DNA of 64,000 nucleotides from Lithodes maja (lineage: Eukaryota; Arthropoda; Malacostraca; Decapoda; Lithodidae), in contig JBAKBP010010328.1 of assembly GCA_037953745.1 (NCBI GenBank), forward strand, positions 1 through 64,000. Direction: 5' to 3'. A program made the translations under genes and the position numbers. The notes beneath the pieces were generated by a model. It did not search any database and had not been told where the DNA came from. It saw only the letters and a program-made list of their open reading frames with translations. Shown here in pieces: positions 12,701 to 22,100 of the stretch. Positions within the stretch are counted from its first letter, which is position 1. Each line of letters begins with the position of its first letter.

Positions 12701-14915
12701 TGTTACACACCATATCTGGGCCAGAGTCAACTCCCGTGTTTATTATAGGTCCAAGTACCGAATCACCGAGAAGTGCAGCAGAATCAATGTCCCTTTTCCT
12801 GCCCTTAGCAACCTTCTCCTGATCCTTCCTCCACTGTCCCCGAGGTTGAGTGCTAGGCTGTGCAGGAGCCGCAGAGCGAGATCGGGTTACCACACAGGCC
12901 ATCTCATCCTGTTGGCACCTCCCAACCCATTCCCGATTCTCACCATCCACGTCGGCCGCCCTCTCGGCAACGACTAAGGGTGGAGTCCCGGAAGTGGGCA
13001 CCGCAAAGTCGTTGCCGAGAAGAAGGTCGACGCCCTCAACTGGCAAACACTCAACGATCCCTACATCCAGCTCCCTGCACACCTCTCCCACTCTCAACTC
13101 CAACCTCACAAGTGGGTATGACCTCGTAGCATTTATACCCTGCACCACAACAACTCTGGCCGCATTTATCGGTTTCCCTGTGAAGTTCCTCAACAAAGTT
13201 TGCGAAGCCCCCGTATCCCTCAGCAAGTCAACCCTCCGTAGTTCACTCCCCCAGCTCACAAACCCGTGCCCCCGATGGCTACAGAAAGTGTCCCGGACAG
13301 GTGTCGAGCCTTCCGTACGCTTCTTTACCGCGTGTGCCTCAGCTGCTGACAACCTACCCCGGGCAGTTGCTGCAGCCTTCAGAGACACACCGATACTGTG
13401 AACCAATGACACCGGCTTAGCGGGAGTGTTACTAGGGCACTCACGTGAATAATGGCCTAGCTTCTGACATTTGTAACATTTCACATCCCCAATGGGCTTC
13501 TTCCCTTGTGCGGGCGAAGAAGGGGCCTGACCTTTAGTAAACGGGAGAGGCTTGTGTTTGTAGGTGTTATTAGGTGCAATGCATTTAGTGTGGTTATGTG
13601 TGTCATAGGATTTGTTATTATCGAAAACTCTGGTGGGTGGGGTATAGCGCCCCTTCTGCCCTGACTCAGCCCTCTGAGCGGCACCGCAACCACGAATCAA
13701 TGATAATCTGAAGTCTGCCATCTTGGCAGCCTCCTCTACTGTCTTGGGACATTTTTCCTTAATGTTCAGCGTTAGATCGGTTCCAGTACATTTGTAAAAC
13801 TGTTCCAGATAGAAAAGTTGCTTAATTTCCTCAGCCGACTCTGCGTGCTCGGACCGAAACCAGTTATTACCTGCATCTGTTAAGTCCCGTGCGTGCTCCA
13901 TAAAACTGACGTCGCTCTTCTTATTCACGCCACGGAACTTCAATCTATAAGTTTCGGGTTGCAGTTCGTAGGCCCGGAGCACAGCCTCCTTCACCAGTCC
14001 ATACACTACACTCTCGTCCAGTGACAGTGCATCGTAGGCTTTCAACCCCTTACCCACTAGACGTGATGAAACTAATGCTGCCCATTTAACCTCCGGCCAG
14101 TCATACTCACGACACTTCTTTTCGAAACGAGCAAAAAACTCAGTCACTGCTGTCTCATCAAATGCGGGTACTAACTTAATTAAATGCGAAAGTGAGTCTG
14201 TAACCCGGTGCCCACCACCGAGATGACGCCCCGTGGTCTCTACTCTAGACTTCTCGACATCCATTTCAGCCTGGTACCTGGTTGCATCCTGATTGGCTTG
14301 GATTCTAGCAACCTCTATGCGTTCTATACTAGCCTGTTGTATCTGAGTCTCCTGCAGCTTAATCCGTTCTATACTAGCCTGTTGACTCTCTTGCAACTTA
14401 AGCTTAGCTAGTTCTAGCTGAAATAACATCTCAGGAGACAGGCCTGGGGGGGAAGAGCACAAAATGGGGGATCCACACCGAGACGTGTTTACAGGTAAGC
14501 CAGCTTGCCATTGAGAACCCTCCTGCTGCATCGTGCTAAGAATCGCTGGCTGAGGGCCCAGCTCAGGGGTAGAGTGGAATGGAGGCTTGGAGGGAACCCC
14601 CCAAGACCCCACTCCACCCACCGCCCCATCGCCATCACCCAACAAACATGCCACCAAATTCTTCTTGGGCCAACTGTCAGGACAGTCCCGCCCCAAAACC
14701 GTGGCTAAACAGCGAAGACCGTAACAATCAATAGCCTGCAGGCGCTGTTCGGTCAAAGGTGTCTGCAAAAATGCCCGGGCATCCCTCTCTCCACTTATAA
14801 CACTCCCCTCCCTAAATATCTGTTGTACTTGCTGGTCACTAGGCTGTACCGTGTTATCCTCCCCCGTAAATGATGAGTCATTAGACATAGTGCTGGTTAT
14901 ACAATTGCTGTTCAT
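9777..14915 (-). CDS. gag-pol: Gag-pol polyprotein, 1712 aa, integrase before RT (copy B)
   Basis: One uninterrupted frame encodes all element proteins. Domains in order: gag with a glutamine-rich coiled coil at about 165-222; a CX2CX4HX4C zinc knuckle at 480-493; aspartic protease with DTG at 567-569 and LLLGND near 631-636; integrase with HHCC finger (H855, H862, C892, C895), D,D35,E core (D926, D985, E1021) and a GPY/F-type module near 1159; reverse transcriptase with YLDD at 1442-1445; RNase H with Asp, Glu and Asp near 1591, 1631 and 1660. Integrase ahead of RT is the order of Ty1/copia, but the sequence motifs are Ty3/gypsy, which defines Gmr1-like elements. There is no gag/pol frameshift, no chromodomain and no env. 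All catalytic residues I looked for are present. The start is the first ATG after the leader and is conserved in three copies. Confidence 0.95.
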   Translation of the reverse strand: MNSNCITSTMSNDSSFTGEDNTVQPSDQQVQQIFREGSVISGERDARAFLQTPLTEQRLQAIDCYGLRCLATVLGRDCPDSWPKKNLVACLLGDGDGAVGGVGSWGVPSKPPFHSTPELGPQPAILSTMQQEGSQWQAGLPVNTSRCGSPILCSSPPGLSPEMLFQLELAKLKLQESQQASIERIKLQETQIQQASIERIEVARIQANQDATRYQAEMDVEKSRVETTGRHLGGGHRVTDSLSHLIKLVPAFDETAVTEFFARFEKKCREYDWPEVKWAALVSSRLVGKGLKAYDALSLDESVVYGLVKEAVLRAYELQPETYRLKFRGVNKKSDVSFMEHARDLTDAGNNWFRSEHAESAEEIKQLFYLEQFYKCTGTDLTLNIKEKCPKTVEEAAKMADFRLSLIRGCGAAQRAESGQKGRYTPPTRVFDNNKSYDTHNHTKCIAPNNTYKHKPLPFTKGQAPSSPAQGKKPIGDVKCYKCQKLGHYSRECPSNTPAKPVSLVHSIGVSLKAAATARGRLSAAEAHAVKKRTEGSTPVRDTFCSHRGHGFVSWGSELRRVDLLRDTGASQTLLRNFTGKPINAARVVVVQGINATRSYPLVRLELRVGEVCRELDVGIVECLPVEGVDLLLGNDFAVPTSGTPPLVVAERAADVDGENREWVGRCQQDEMACVVTRSRSAAPAQPSTQPRGQWRKDQEKVAKGRKRDIDSAALLGDSVLGPIINTGVDSGPDMVCNKAELGKTSREARAVARATKAVEPTSRGNVLLQNHLDALTPRDISEQQLQDASLARYSNGAIELEEDGDAKPGDFFRLNRILYRRFLDPKSKWEGGARVVDQVVVPNKYRESLLCLAHDVPVAGHLGVTKTLAALGRFFWWPGVKADVCAWVAGCATCQTTGKPNQTIPKAPLFPIPVTGPPFSKVVVDLVGPFPPTSSGNKFLLTIMDVATRYPDAYPMRNGSAKAVVKNLLLFCSRYGFPREVQSDQGSNFTSKLFKQTLQLHGICSVVSSAYHPESQGVLERWHSTLKSMLRCYCAEHDTDWDLGLPYVLFAAREVPGESLGFSPNQLVFGHNVRGPLSMVKEIWEGEEKPGSVLKYILESRERLIGCMAAAGNNLVNAQAVMKHQYDAKVKLREFSVGQEVMLLLPLPGHPLSAKFIGPYVVAKKLSDLDYLVATPDRRKKHQLCHVNLMKEYVRRPSEPLTVPVLACSGQGGEGGGDSHAAEEDSWDCVISAEQWAGNTEQEARQAVSHLPEHQGAAVLGLFRSYPSVFAEHPGLTTQVTHDVDVGDNVPFKSVPYRVPPVKLPALREELKYMVERGMITEGYVKWTSPVTLQPKPDGKVRFCIDFRRLNGLTTTNPYPLPRVDDSVDKIGNAKYLTKIDLVKGYWQVPLSDRAKQVCGFVVDGKTYQCNVMPYGLKNAPATFQNLMNDICDKIPNCTVYLDDVIVYDDDFENHLRHLETLFGKLHDAGLVVNLRKCEFVKATVQYLGFVVGLGRVCPPLSKIQAINMFPRPTTKRQVMRFLGMIGYYRRFIRGYSTVLAPLTDLLSKSVKFCWAAECQRAFDLVKHLLCTHPILRAPDFSRSFQLATDASGVGAGAVLLQTDSEGLEHPVSFFSRKFNSAQRNYSTIEKELLAIVLSLKHFEVYVPAYGPVVTIYTDHHPLKFLNQFHNRNMRLTRWSLMLQEYNLNIQHIAGSENVIADCLSRVDDPG

Positions 14916-15158
14916 AAAAAAAAAAAAGTGCTTATTACTAATTGCAGTCTCGACTCACAAAATGTTAAAGATGCTTGAATGACTCTACTCTAGACACCCC
15001 CAACGAAACAATCTGCAAGTCCACCAATACAATAATGACACAATAAAAATTCCTCCAATATGCAAGAAAATTCTAGCCAGCTCTACTAGGTAGCATAGAA
15101 TAGTTCTCCAAAAAACATGTGATAGGATACTACTGAATCTTGTGCAAGGTCGCCATTT
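14916..15158 (-). other. 5' leader and primer-binding site, copy B
   Basis: This is the untranslated leader. The primer-binding site is at about 15138-15155 (minus strand begins TGGCGACCTTGCACAAG) and lies three bases inside the LTR boundary. The first eight bases would pair with a tRNA ending GGTCGCCA. I cannot name the tRNA. Confidence 0.72.
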
Positions 15159-16983
15159 TGTTACGGCTGGATCGGCAATACATATTCGGGATTCTTGATC
15201 GTAGGACAGAAATGGCTTATGTGACAACGACACGCTCGATTCCAGTCCCAAATACTATATGCTCCAGACAACAAAAGCACCAACGCCCTACAGAGTTATC
15301 GTCTATGGTAACGGGGTACCTTAACTCGGCGAAAGTGTACAACAGGGGTAGGCTATGAGGCTAAACTCCCTCAGACATTTATAGGTTACGTTATTACTAA
15401 AGAAATGCAATACTCAAGAAACTACGTTAATATTAAGCCTCTAATAATGTAGAATAGAAGCAGGCTAAAGGTATGACAGTGAAATGCTAAATGACAAATG
15501 TACACGCCTACTTGAAAGCGCGTGCACTAGAATAACTGTCCCCTACTAACATGCACTAGCATGTAGCATACAAGATGTTCATGATCCAGTAGATACCTAA
15601 TAATACACATGGAAGGAACATAAATAGTAGTCACTTATTATAAGAATGAATCTATACTTGGAATAACTAAAAGGTTGTAGGCAACAGTACTGCGCCGGTA
15701 GCCTACTACCGCATAGGCTACTTCGCTTCTCTCACTCTGTCTCCCCTCTGAGTCCGTATGCGCCCTACGCAACAGAACTCCGGACACAGCAGCAAAACGA
15801 CAGTGCAGTTAATTGATACATGAAAGTATTAATAGTGTTGTCTTGTGTGTGAGTAATGTGTATTGTAAAGTGTTACATACATATACTTAAAGAGAGCTGC
15901 AATGCATAGTAAAATAAAGATATAACCCACTCATCATCCCCATGTGTTCTAGCTAGCAGGCCAAGTCACAGGAACAACGAGTCCCAGCACCGAAAGCGAG
16001 AACCCAGGAAAAGACTGCAGAGAACACAAGGACAGATAAATTACGTTACTCTACTATACCGGCACTACGAGCGAGCTGTAGTCTCTGGTACTACACTCGC
16101 TCCTGGCTCGGTAGGCAAATCAAGGCTAAGTCCTCGCCCCTCTACAGACAACTCCTGGGCATGGTCGGGCTCTTACACATGGCACTAGTCTAGTCACAAA
16201 TTGGATGATGAGCTGGGCATATAACTCGTGAACATGTAGAACGTTCACCAACTATCCTCATCAAGAAGATCGCTGTTCACATTAACCCCTTAAATCTAAT
16301 ACATGTAAATATATGCTTGTCCTAAGAGTAATACGAGAGGTGAGTGCTGAAACTCCTTTAGGACCTCAAGGGAAGGGTATGCATTTAAATAGAGAGAAGA
16401 ATGAAATGAGAGTAATGTCGTCAGAGAGAAAGAGTGCAACCGTGAGAAATTGGGAGAGAGGGCAAGGGATGTTAGAATCTCAAAGGTTCTAGGCAACCTG
16501 ATCATGGAACACACAGCGAGCCTCCAGGCAATGTGCAGTACGACAACATGGGCAGCCCAGGCAGCATAGGCAGGCGGCAATGGACTACCAACCCTGTCGC
16601 GCCTAGCTATAAGCGCAAGGCTGCCAACCGGTCCATACGTCTGGCAACCCCCCCCCCCCCCCCGGCAGCGTGGCGCATTGCTACCCTCTCGCTCTGAAGA
16701 CCAACTCACTCTCTCTCTCTGAACTCCCATTGTCTTATCTATCAACTTCTCTATTGATACTACATATTAAATGGAAGGTCTCGACATGGCTTAAAACAAA
16801 ACCCACCACTGGTTAGCACATGACGAGACCTTTGCAGAGATACAAAGAACATAGTTATACGTTGTCACACTCAATATAGGCAGCCAGCACGGTACAGCGG
16901 TACAGAGGTACCGCACAGTGGCGGTACAGTGGAGTACCAAGGAGTACAATCAGGTTGCGTTGCCACGCACTGGGTGCGTCACA
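15159..16983 (-). repeat. 5' LTR of copy B (1825 bp)
   Basis: It pairs with 7677-9495. Differences I noticed are a G for A near 15313, a T for C near 15678, and an expanded C run at about 16650-16663. The C-run expansion changes the length of the chance ORF on this strand. Confidence 0.93.
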
Positions 16984-17023
16984 ATACATAGTTACATACA
17001 TAGTTACATACATAGATACATAC
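16984..17023. repeat. 40-bp remnant of ATAC/TTAC microsatellite between copies B and C
   Basis: The only sequence between two complete retrotransposons is 40 bases of the same tetranucleotide array seen at 6529-7676 and 26356-26864. ATAC lies next to both LTR ends. Confidence 0.95.
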
Positions 17024-18855
17024 TGTTACGGCTGGATCGGCAATACATATTCGGGATTCTTGATCGTAGGACAGAAATGGCTTATGTGACAACGACACGC
17101 TCGATTCCAGTCCCAAATACTATATGCTCCAGACAACAAAAGCACCAACGCCCTACAGAGTTATCGTCTATGGTAACGAGGTACCTTAACTCGGCGAAAG
17201 TGTACAACAGGGGTAGGCTATGAGGCTAAACTCCCTCAGACATTTATAGGTTACGTTATGACTAAAGAAATGCAATACTCAAGAAACTACGTTAATATTA
17301 AGCCTCTAATAATGTAGAATAGAAGCAGGCTAAAGGTATGACAGTGAAATGCTAAATGACAAATGTACACGCCTACTTGAAAGCGCGTGCACTAGAATAA
17401 CTGTCCCCTACTAACATACACTAGCATGTAGCATACAAGATGTTCATGATCCAGTAGATACCTAATAATACACATGGAAGGAACATAAATAGTAGTCACT
17501 TATTATAATAATGAATCTATACTTGGAATAACTAAAAGGTTGCAGGCAACAGTACTGCGCCGGTAGCCTACTACCGCATAGGCTACTTCGCTTCTCTCAC
17601 TCTGTCTCCCCTCTGAGTCCGTATGCGCCCTACGCAATAGAACTCCGGAAACAGCAGCAAAACGACAGTGCAGTTAATTGATACATGAAAGTATTAATAG
17701 TGTTGTCTTGTGTGTGAGTAATGTGTATTGTAAAGTGTTACATACATAAACTTAAAGAGAGCTGCAATGCATAGTAAAATAAAGATATCACCCACTCATC
17801 ATCCCCATGTGTTCTAGCTAGCAGGCCAAGTCACAGGAACAACGAGTCCCAGCACCGAAAGCGAGAACCCAGGAAAAGACTGCAGAGAACACAAGGACAG
17901 ATAAATTACGTTACTCTACTATACCGGCACTACGAGCGAGCTGTAGTTTCTGGTACTGCACTCGCTCCTGGCTCGGTAGGCAAATCAAGGCTAAGTCCTC
18001 GCCCCTCTACAGACAACTCCTGGGCATGGTCGGGCTCTTACACATGGCACTAGTCTAGTCACAAATTGGATGATGAGCTGGGCATATAACTCGTGAACAT
18101 GTAGAACGTTCACCAACTATCCTCATCAAGAAGATCGCTGTTCACATTAACCCCTTAAATCTAATACATGTAAATATATGCTTGTCCTAAGAGTAATACG
18201 AGAGGTGAGTGCTGAAACTCCTTTAGGACCTCAAGGGAAGGGTATGCATTTAAATAGAGAGAAGAATGAAATGAGAGTAATGTCGTCAGAGAGAAAGAGT
18301 GCAACCGTGAGAAATTGGGAGAGAGGGCAAGGGATGTTAGAATCTCAAAGGTTCTAGGCAACCTGATCATGGAACACACAGCGAGCCTCCAGGCAATGTG
18401 CAGCACGACAACATGGGCAGCCCAGGCAGCATAGGCAGGCGGCAATGGACTACCAACCCTGTCGCACCTAGCTATAAGCGCAAGGCTGCCAACCGGTCCA
18501 TACGTCTGGCAACCACCCCCCCGGCAGCGAGGCGCATTGCTACCCTCTCGCTCTGAAGTCTAACTCACTCTCTCTCTCTGAATTCCTATTGTCTTATCTA
18601 TCAACTTCTCTATTGATACTACATATTAAATGGAAGGTCTCGACATGGCTTAAAACAAAACCCACCACTGATTAGCACATGACGAGACCTTTGCAGAGAT
18701 ACAAAGAACATAGTTATACGTTGTCACACTCAATATAAGCAGCCAGCACGGTACAGCGGTACACGGTACACGGTACACGGTACCGCACAGTGGCGGTACA
18801 GTGGAGTACCAAGGAGTACAATCAGGTTGCGTTGCCACGGACTGGGTGCGTCACA
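17024..18855 (-). repeat. 3' LTR of copy C (1832 bp)
   Basis: Same TG...CA ends as the other LTRs. It carries the copy C private markers, plus changes not in its partner such as ACATACACTAGC near 17415 and GTAGTTTCTGG near 17942. Confidence 0.93.
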
Positions 18856-18868
18856 GCCCCCCCAAGAT
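18856..18868 (-). other. Polypurine tract of copy C
   Basis: CTTGGGGGGGC on the minus strand, directly before the 3' LTR. It is identical to that of copy B. Confidence 0.8.
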
Positions 18869-19136
18869 TTTAGATAATCGACCTTAGAAGCATTATCAAA
18901 ATCTGACAGGCAACCAACTGACCTGCTACCCTTAGCTGCCACTAATTGCAAAAGGTGCACAACAACTGAAGTGTGAATTATACATAAAACACAATATCGC
19001 ATGCATCATGCTACAACAATAAAGACTTACAAAACTAAAAAAAAAAATTCTCGTTTATTTTATTGTTTTATAATCTTTTTGGACGGCGTTATGATAGCCT
19101 AATTTTACTCCTGCTCAACCCACACACCGTGCACGA

Positions 19137-22100
19137 CTATCCTGGATCATCAACCCTTGATAGACAATCTGCTATCACGTTCTCACTCCCGGCAATATGC
19201 TGAATGTTGAGATTATACTCTTGGAGCATTAGGGACCACCTGGTCAACCGCATATTCCGATTGTGAAACTGATTTAGGAATTTCAAGGGATGATGGTCCG
19301 TATAAATCGTCACTACCGGGCCGTAGGCTGGAACATAAACTTCGAAATGTTTGAGCGACAAAACGATAGCAAGAAGCTCCTTCTCTATAGTCGAGTAATT
19401 CCTTTGTGCCGAATTAAACTTGCGAGAAAAGAAGCTCACTGGGTGTTCCAAGCCCTCGGAATCAGTCTGCAGTAACACTGCCCCGGCACCCACACCGCTG
19501 GCATCAGTCGCCAGCTGAAAACTCCTGGAGAAGTCTGGGGCTCTCAAAATCGGATGTGTACACAGCAGGTGCTTGACTAGGTCGAAAGCCCTCTGACACT
19601 CCGCAGCCCAACAGAACTTCACTGACTTCGACAGTAGATCAGTTAACGGTGCTAAGACAGTAGAGTATCCCCGGATGAAGCGCCTATAATAGCCTATCAT
19701 ACCTAGGAACCGCATGACCTGGCGCTTAGTGGTGGGCCTGGGAAACATATTGATAGCCTGTATCTTGCTCAGGGGGGGGCACACCCGGCCTAACCCGACC
19801 ACGAAGCCAAGATACTGCACAGTAGCCTTTACAAACTCGCACTTCCTCAGGTTCACCACCAGCCCAGCATCGTGCAACTTCCCAAACAGGGTCTCTAAGT
19901 GCCTTAGGTGATTTTCAAAATCGTCATCATACACTATCACGTCATCAAGGTAGACCGTGCAGTTAGGGATTTCGTCACAAATATCGTTCATCAGGTTCTG
20001 AAACGTGGCAGGTGCGTTCTTAAGCCCATAAGGCATTACGTTACATTGGTAGGTCTTGCCATCTACCACAAAACCACAAACTTGCTTAGCTCGGTCCGAC
20101 AGGGGTACTTGCCAGTAGCCTTTAACAAGATCAATTTTAGTAAGGTACTTTGCATTCCCTATCTTGTCCACGCTGTCGTCAACTCGAGGCAAAGGGTAAG
20201 GGTTGGTAGTGGTCAAGCCATTTAGCCTACGAAAATCTATGCAGAACCGCACCTTGCCGTCAGGTTTTGGCTGCAACGTGACGGGTGATGTCCACTTCAC
20301 ATAACCTTCAGTGATCATCCCTCTCTCAACCATGTACTTTAACTCCTCCCGTAAAGCTGGCAACTTTACCGGGGGCACACGGTAGGGCACTGACTTGAAG
20401 GGCACATTATCACCGACGTCCACGTCGTGCGTTACCTGAGTAGTGAGACCTGGGTGTTCGGCGAAAACAGAGGGGTATGACCTGAACAGGCCTAGGACAG
20501 CAGCACCCTGGTGCTCAGGCAGGTGACTTACAGCTTGCCTAGCCTCTTGTTCAGTATTCCCCGCCCACTGTTCCGCGGAAATGACACAGTCCCAGCTATC
20601 CTCCTCAGCAGCATGACTGTCCCCACCTCCTTCTCCACCCTGGCCGCTGCAGGCCAGCACAGGGACAGTGAGAGGCTCTGAGGGGCGTCTCACATACTCT
20701 TTCATGAGGTTAACATGACATAACTGATGTTTTTTTCTACGGTCAGGTGTTGCAACGAGATAATCAAGGTCGGACAGTTTCTTAGCCACCACATACGGCC
20801 CAATAAACTTGGCAGAAAGGGGGTGTCCAGGCAAAGGTAAAAGCAACATTACCTCCTGACCCACCGAAAACTCCCGAAGCTTCACCTTGGCGTCATACTG
20901 GTGCTTCATGACCGCCTGTGCATTAACCAAGTTATTACCTGCCGCTGCCATGCAACCTATAAGTCTCTCCCGGCTCTCAAGGATATATTTAAGTACAGAC
21001 CCCGGCTTCTCTTCGCCCTCCCAGATCTCTTTCACCATACTTAAAGGTCCTCTCACATTATGGCCAAAGACTAGTTGATTTGGACTGAACCCCAGGCTCT
21101 CTCCTGGGACTTCACGTGCAGCGAACAGAACATACGGCAGACCCAAATCCCAATCAGTGTCATGTTCTGCACAGTAACAGCGTAGCATACTCTTCAGGGT
21201 CGAGTGCCACCGCTCCAAGACTCCCTGACTCTCGGGATGGTAGGCTGACGACACTACAGAACATATACCGTGCAACTGAAGGGTTTGCTTGAACAATTTG
21301 GATGTAAAATTGCTCCCCTGGTCTGACTGCACCTCACGTGGAAATCCATAACGGGAACAGAACAATAATAAGTTTTTAACAACTGCCTTTGCCGAGCCGT
21401 TTCTCATGGGGTATGCGTCCGGGTATCTCGTAGCCACATCCATGATTGTCAACAGGAATTTATTGCCACTACTAGTAGGCGGGAAAGGGCCAACCAAATC
21501 TACTACAACTTTGCTGAACGGAGGCCCGGTGACAGGTATGGGAAACAAAGGTGCCTTCGGGATTGTCTGGTTAGGCTTCCCCGTTGTCTGGCAGGTCGCA
21601 CACCCAGCCACCCATGCACAGACATCAGCCTTGACCCCAGGCCACCAGAAAAACCTGCCCAATGCCGCCAATGTTTTTGTTACCCCCAAATGACCCGCCA
21701 CCGGCACATCATGCGCCAGACACAATAAGGACTCTCTATACTTATTTGGAACAACCACCTGGTCTACTACCCTCGCACCGCCCTCCCACTTCGATTTGGG
21801 GTCTAGAAATCTGCGGTACAATATCCTGTTGAGCCTAAAGAAATCTCCCGGCTTCGCATCCCCATCTTCCTCCAACTCTATGGCACCATTGCTATAACGA
21901 GCTAGGCTAGCGTCTTGCAGCTGCTGCTCACTAATGTCCCTGGGCGTCAATGCATCAAGATGGTTTTGTAATAAGACATTACCCCGGCTAGTAGGCTCTA
22001 CTGCCTTAGTGGCTCTCACTACAGCTCTTGCCTCACACGAAGTCTTACCCAACTCTGCCTTGTTACACACCATATCTGGGCCAGAGTCAACTCCCGTGTT

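Larger units (their letters stand above)
7677..16983 (-). mobile_element. Gmr1-like Ty3/gypsy LTR retrotransposon, copy B (complete, 9307 bp)
   Basis: This is a complete element on the minus strand: 5' LTR 15159-16983, primer-binding site, leader, one intact gag-pol ORF (9777-14915), a 3' non-coding stretch, polypurine tract and 3' LTR 7677-9495. ATAC lies immediately outside both ends, consistent with a 4-bp target duplication, although the surrounding ATAC array makes its exact length uncertain. The two LTRs differ by only a few substitutions plus a C-run length change, so insertion is recent. Intact coding, PBS and PPT mean the copy could be autonomous. Confidence 0.95.

Noticed and set aside
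12850..13401. 183-codon plus-strand ORF opposite gag-pol, repeated at 2396 and 22210
   Set aside because: It is an antisense shadow of the gag/protease coding region; composition follows the opposite strand's codons.
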